From Actinomycetes bacterium (GTDB lineage Bacteria > Actinomycetota > Actinomycetes > Actinomycetales > JAJYRW01): 7,094 nucleotides of DNA. Positions within the stretch are counted from its first letter, which is position 1, and every line of letters begins with the position of its first letter. Below are positions 6,585 through 7,094 of the stretch, piece by piece. The position numbers and the translations under genes were made by a program. The notes under the pieces were generated by a model. The model was not told the DNA's origin. It made no database searches and saw only the letters and a program-made list of their open reading frames with translations. Location: the NCBI GenBank assembly GCA_021793895.1, contig JAJYRW010000069.1, forward strand, positions 1 to 7,094, in the 5' to 3' direction.

Positions 6585-6604
6585 CTGATAATACGTATGA
6601 TCAG
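6585..6604. promoter_or_regulatory. Palindromic operator, probable LacI-family binding site
   Basis: CTGATAATACGTATGATCAG is an inverted repeat in which nine of ten base pairs match, with a central CG at 6594-6595. A central CG within an A/T-flanked palindrome is typical of LacI-family operators. It covers the likely -10 box of the glycosidase promoter and sits just after the predicted start of the regulator transcript. Binding there could therefore silence the glycosidase gene and autoregulate the repressor. The pairing to the adjacent LacI gene is inference from position. Confidence 0.7.
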
Positions 6605-6616
6605 TGGTTAAGTCAC
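6588..6616 (-). promoter_or_regulatory. Candidate promoter for the glycosidase gene
   Basis: On the minus strand, TATTAT (plus positions 6588-6593) makes a strong -10. GTGACT (6611-6616) matches four of six -35 positions at 17-base spacing. The start site would fall near 6581, leaving a leader of about 60 bases before the ATG at 6519. The -10 lies inside the palindromic operator. Confidence 0.5.
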
Positions 6617-6656
6617 TAGATTAGCCTCTGGTTGACCAAATTTCAATGGAAGAGGG

Positions 6657-6674
6657 CGGCACGCTGGCGTGCCG
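6657..6674. repeat. Perfect 8-bp inverted repeat in the leader of the LacI-family gene
   Basis: CGGCACGC and GCGTGCCG are separated by TG, placed 21 bases before the ATG at 6696. It directly follows a GAGGG run. In RNA the two-base spacer would force opening of the inner pair, giving a tight GC hairpin. It could act in translation control or be a DNA-binding site. It differs in sequence from the CTGAT-type operator. Confidence 0.55.
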
Positions 6675-6695
6675 GATTGGTGGTGGTCTGTAAAT

Positions 6696-7094
6696 ATGAG
6701 CACGCCGCGCAGGCTGACCCAGCGCAAGATCGCTGAGTTGGCAAACGTTAGTCAGTCAACGGTTTCGTTGGTCGTGAATAACAAGGAAGGTTCCTCTGCG
6801 CGGATCCCACCAGAAACACGGGAGCGTGTCCTGAAGGTGCTGCAGGAGCATGGCTATGTCGCGGATCCTGCCGCACGCAGCTTGGCCGGTGTTGCCAATA
6901 AATTGATCGGTGTTTTTACATATGAGGCCGCTTTTCCTGCAGAGACTCGTGACTTTTATTCAGAGTTATTAACCGGGGTAGAAGCTCAGGCAGAGATTCT
7001 TGGTTACGACTTATTAATGTTCACTTCAGCGCCGGTACAAGATGGTCGCAGAGAGTTATTTCACCCTACTAATCGACTGCGACTTGCTGATGGC
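6696..7094 (+). CDS. LacI-family transcriptional regulator (3' end outside window)
   Basis: The frame is open from ATG at 6696 to the last base, giving 133 residues. Residues 7-30 form the LacI helix-turn-helix (LTQRKIAELANVSQSTVSLV), followed by IPPETRERVLKVLQEHGY (37-54) and the hinge-helix motif PAARSLAG (58-65). The effector domain begins at IGVF (71-74), with FYSELLTGVEAQAEILGYDLLMF (87-109) as its usual first alpha/beta unit. The sugar-binding residues further on are not in the window. It should repress genes for uptake or breakdown of a carbohydrate and be released by a sugar ligand. The divergent secreted glycosidase is the obvious target. The start has only a weak GGTGGT ribosome site. 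An in-frame GTG at 6669 is the alternative, but it would begin inside the inverted repeat and add nine residues not typical of the family. Confidence 0.92.
   Translation, partial: MSTPRRLTQRKIAELANVSQSTVSLVVNNKEGSSARIPPETRERVLKVLQEHGYVADPAARSLAGVANKLIGVFTYEAAFPAETRDFYSELLTGVEAQAEILGYDLLMFTSAPVQDGRRELFHPTNRLRLADG

Noticed and set aside
6602..6617. AGTG...CACT inverted repeat as a second operator
   Set aside because: The arms are only four bases, unrelated to the 20-bp palindrome, and easily explained by chance.

Overview
The window looks like chromosomal DNA from a moderately GC-rich actinobacterium. The supports are ATGA-coupled GTPase genes with strong AGGAGG-type ribosome sites, a pair of dynamin-like proteins like those of actinomycetes, an LPXTG sorting signal, and a secreted glycosidase beside a LacI-type regulator. 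A mucosal Actinomycetaceae-type host (Actinomyces, Trueperella, Arcanobacterium or a relative) would fit, but that assignment is inference. The sequence alone does not fix the genus.

Layout. Positions 1-2954 hold two translationally coupled, same-strand dynamin-like GTPase genes. The first is cut by the left window edge and lacks its P-loop here. The second is complete and carries two membrane segments near its C-terminus. Directly after the second stop codon, and in the same reading frame, lies a 105-codon open stretch (2955-3272) with no usable start codon. It encodes an Asp/Pro-rich stalk followed by LPHTG, a hydrophobic span and an Arg-rich tail. This is a complete cell-wall sorting signal without a protein attached to it. 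A gene-free stretch follows (3273-3610) with a probable terminator, further hairpins and a 23-bp-period direct repeat. Next comes an ssb-type gene (3611-4144) whose product lacks the usual acidic-aromatic C-terminal tip. A strong hairpin at 4179-4214 separates it from the convergent next gene.

The right half (4222-7094) is a separate sugar-use module. A minus-strand gene encodes a 765-residue secreted protein with a signal peptide, a beta-propeller glycosidase-like domain, a concanavalin-like (DUF1349-type) domain and two Ig-like repeats. A divergent gene encodes the first 133 residues of a LacI-family repressor and runs off the right edge. Their shared intergenic region contains a 20-bp palindrome with a central CG. 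It overlaps the likely -10 box of the glycosidase gene and lies just downstream of a plausible promoter for the regulator. This suggests one operator controlling both genes.

Base composition differs between the halves. I hand-counted 42/60 G+C at 481-540 in the GTPase part and 29/60 at 5161-5220 in the glycosidase gene. This fits a conserved core block (GTPases, ssb) joined to an accessory carbohydrate module. No tRNA, rRNA, CRISPR array, transposase or phage gene was seen. The least ordinary item is the orphan, start-less LPXTG cassette placed in frame behind the GTPase stop.
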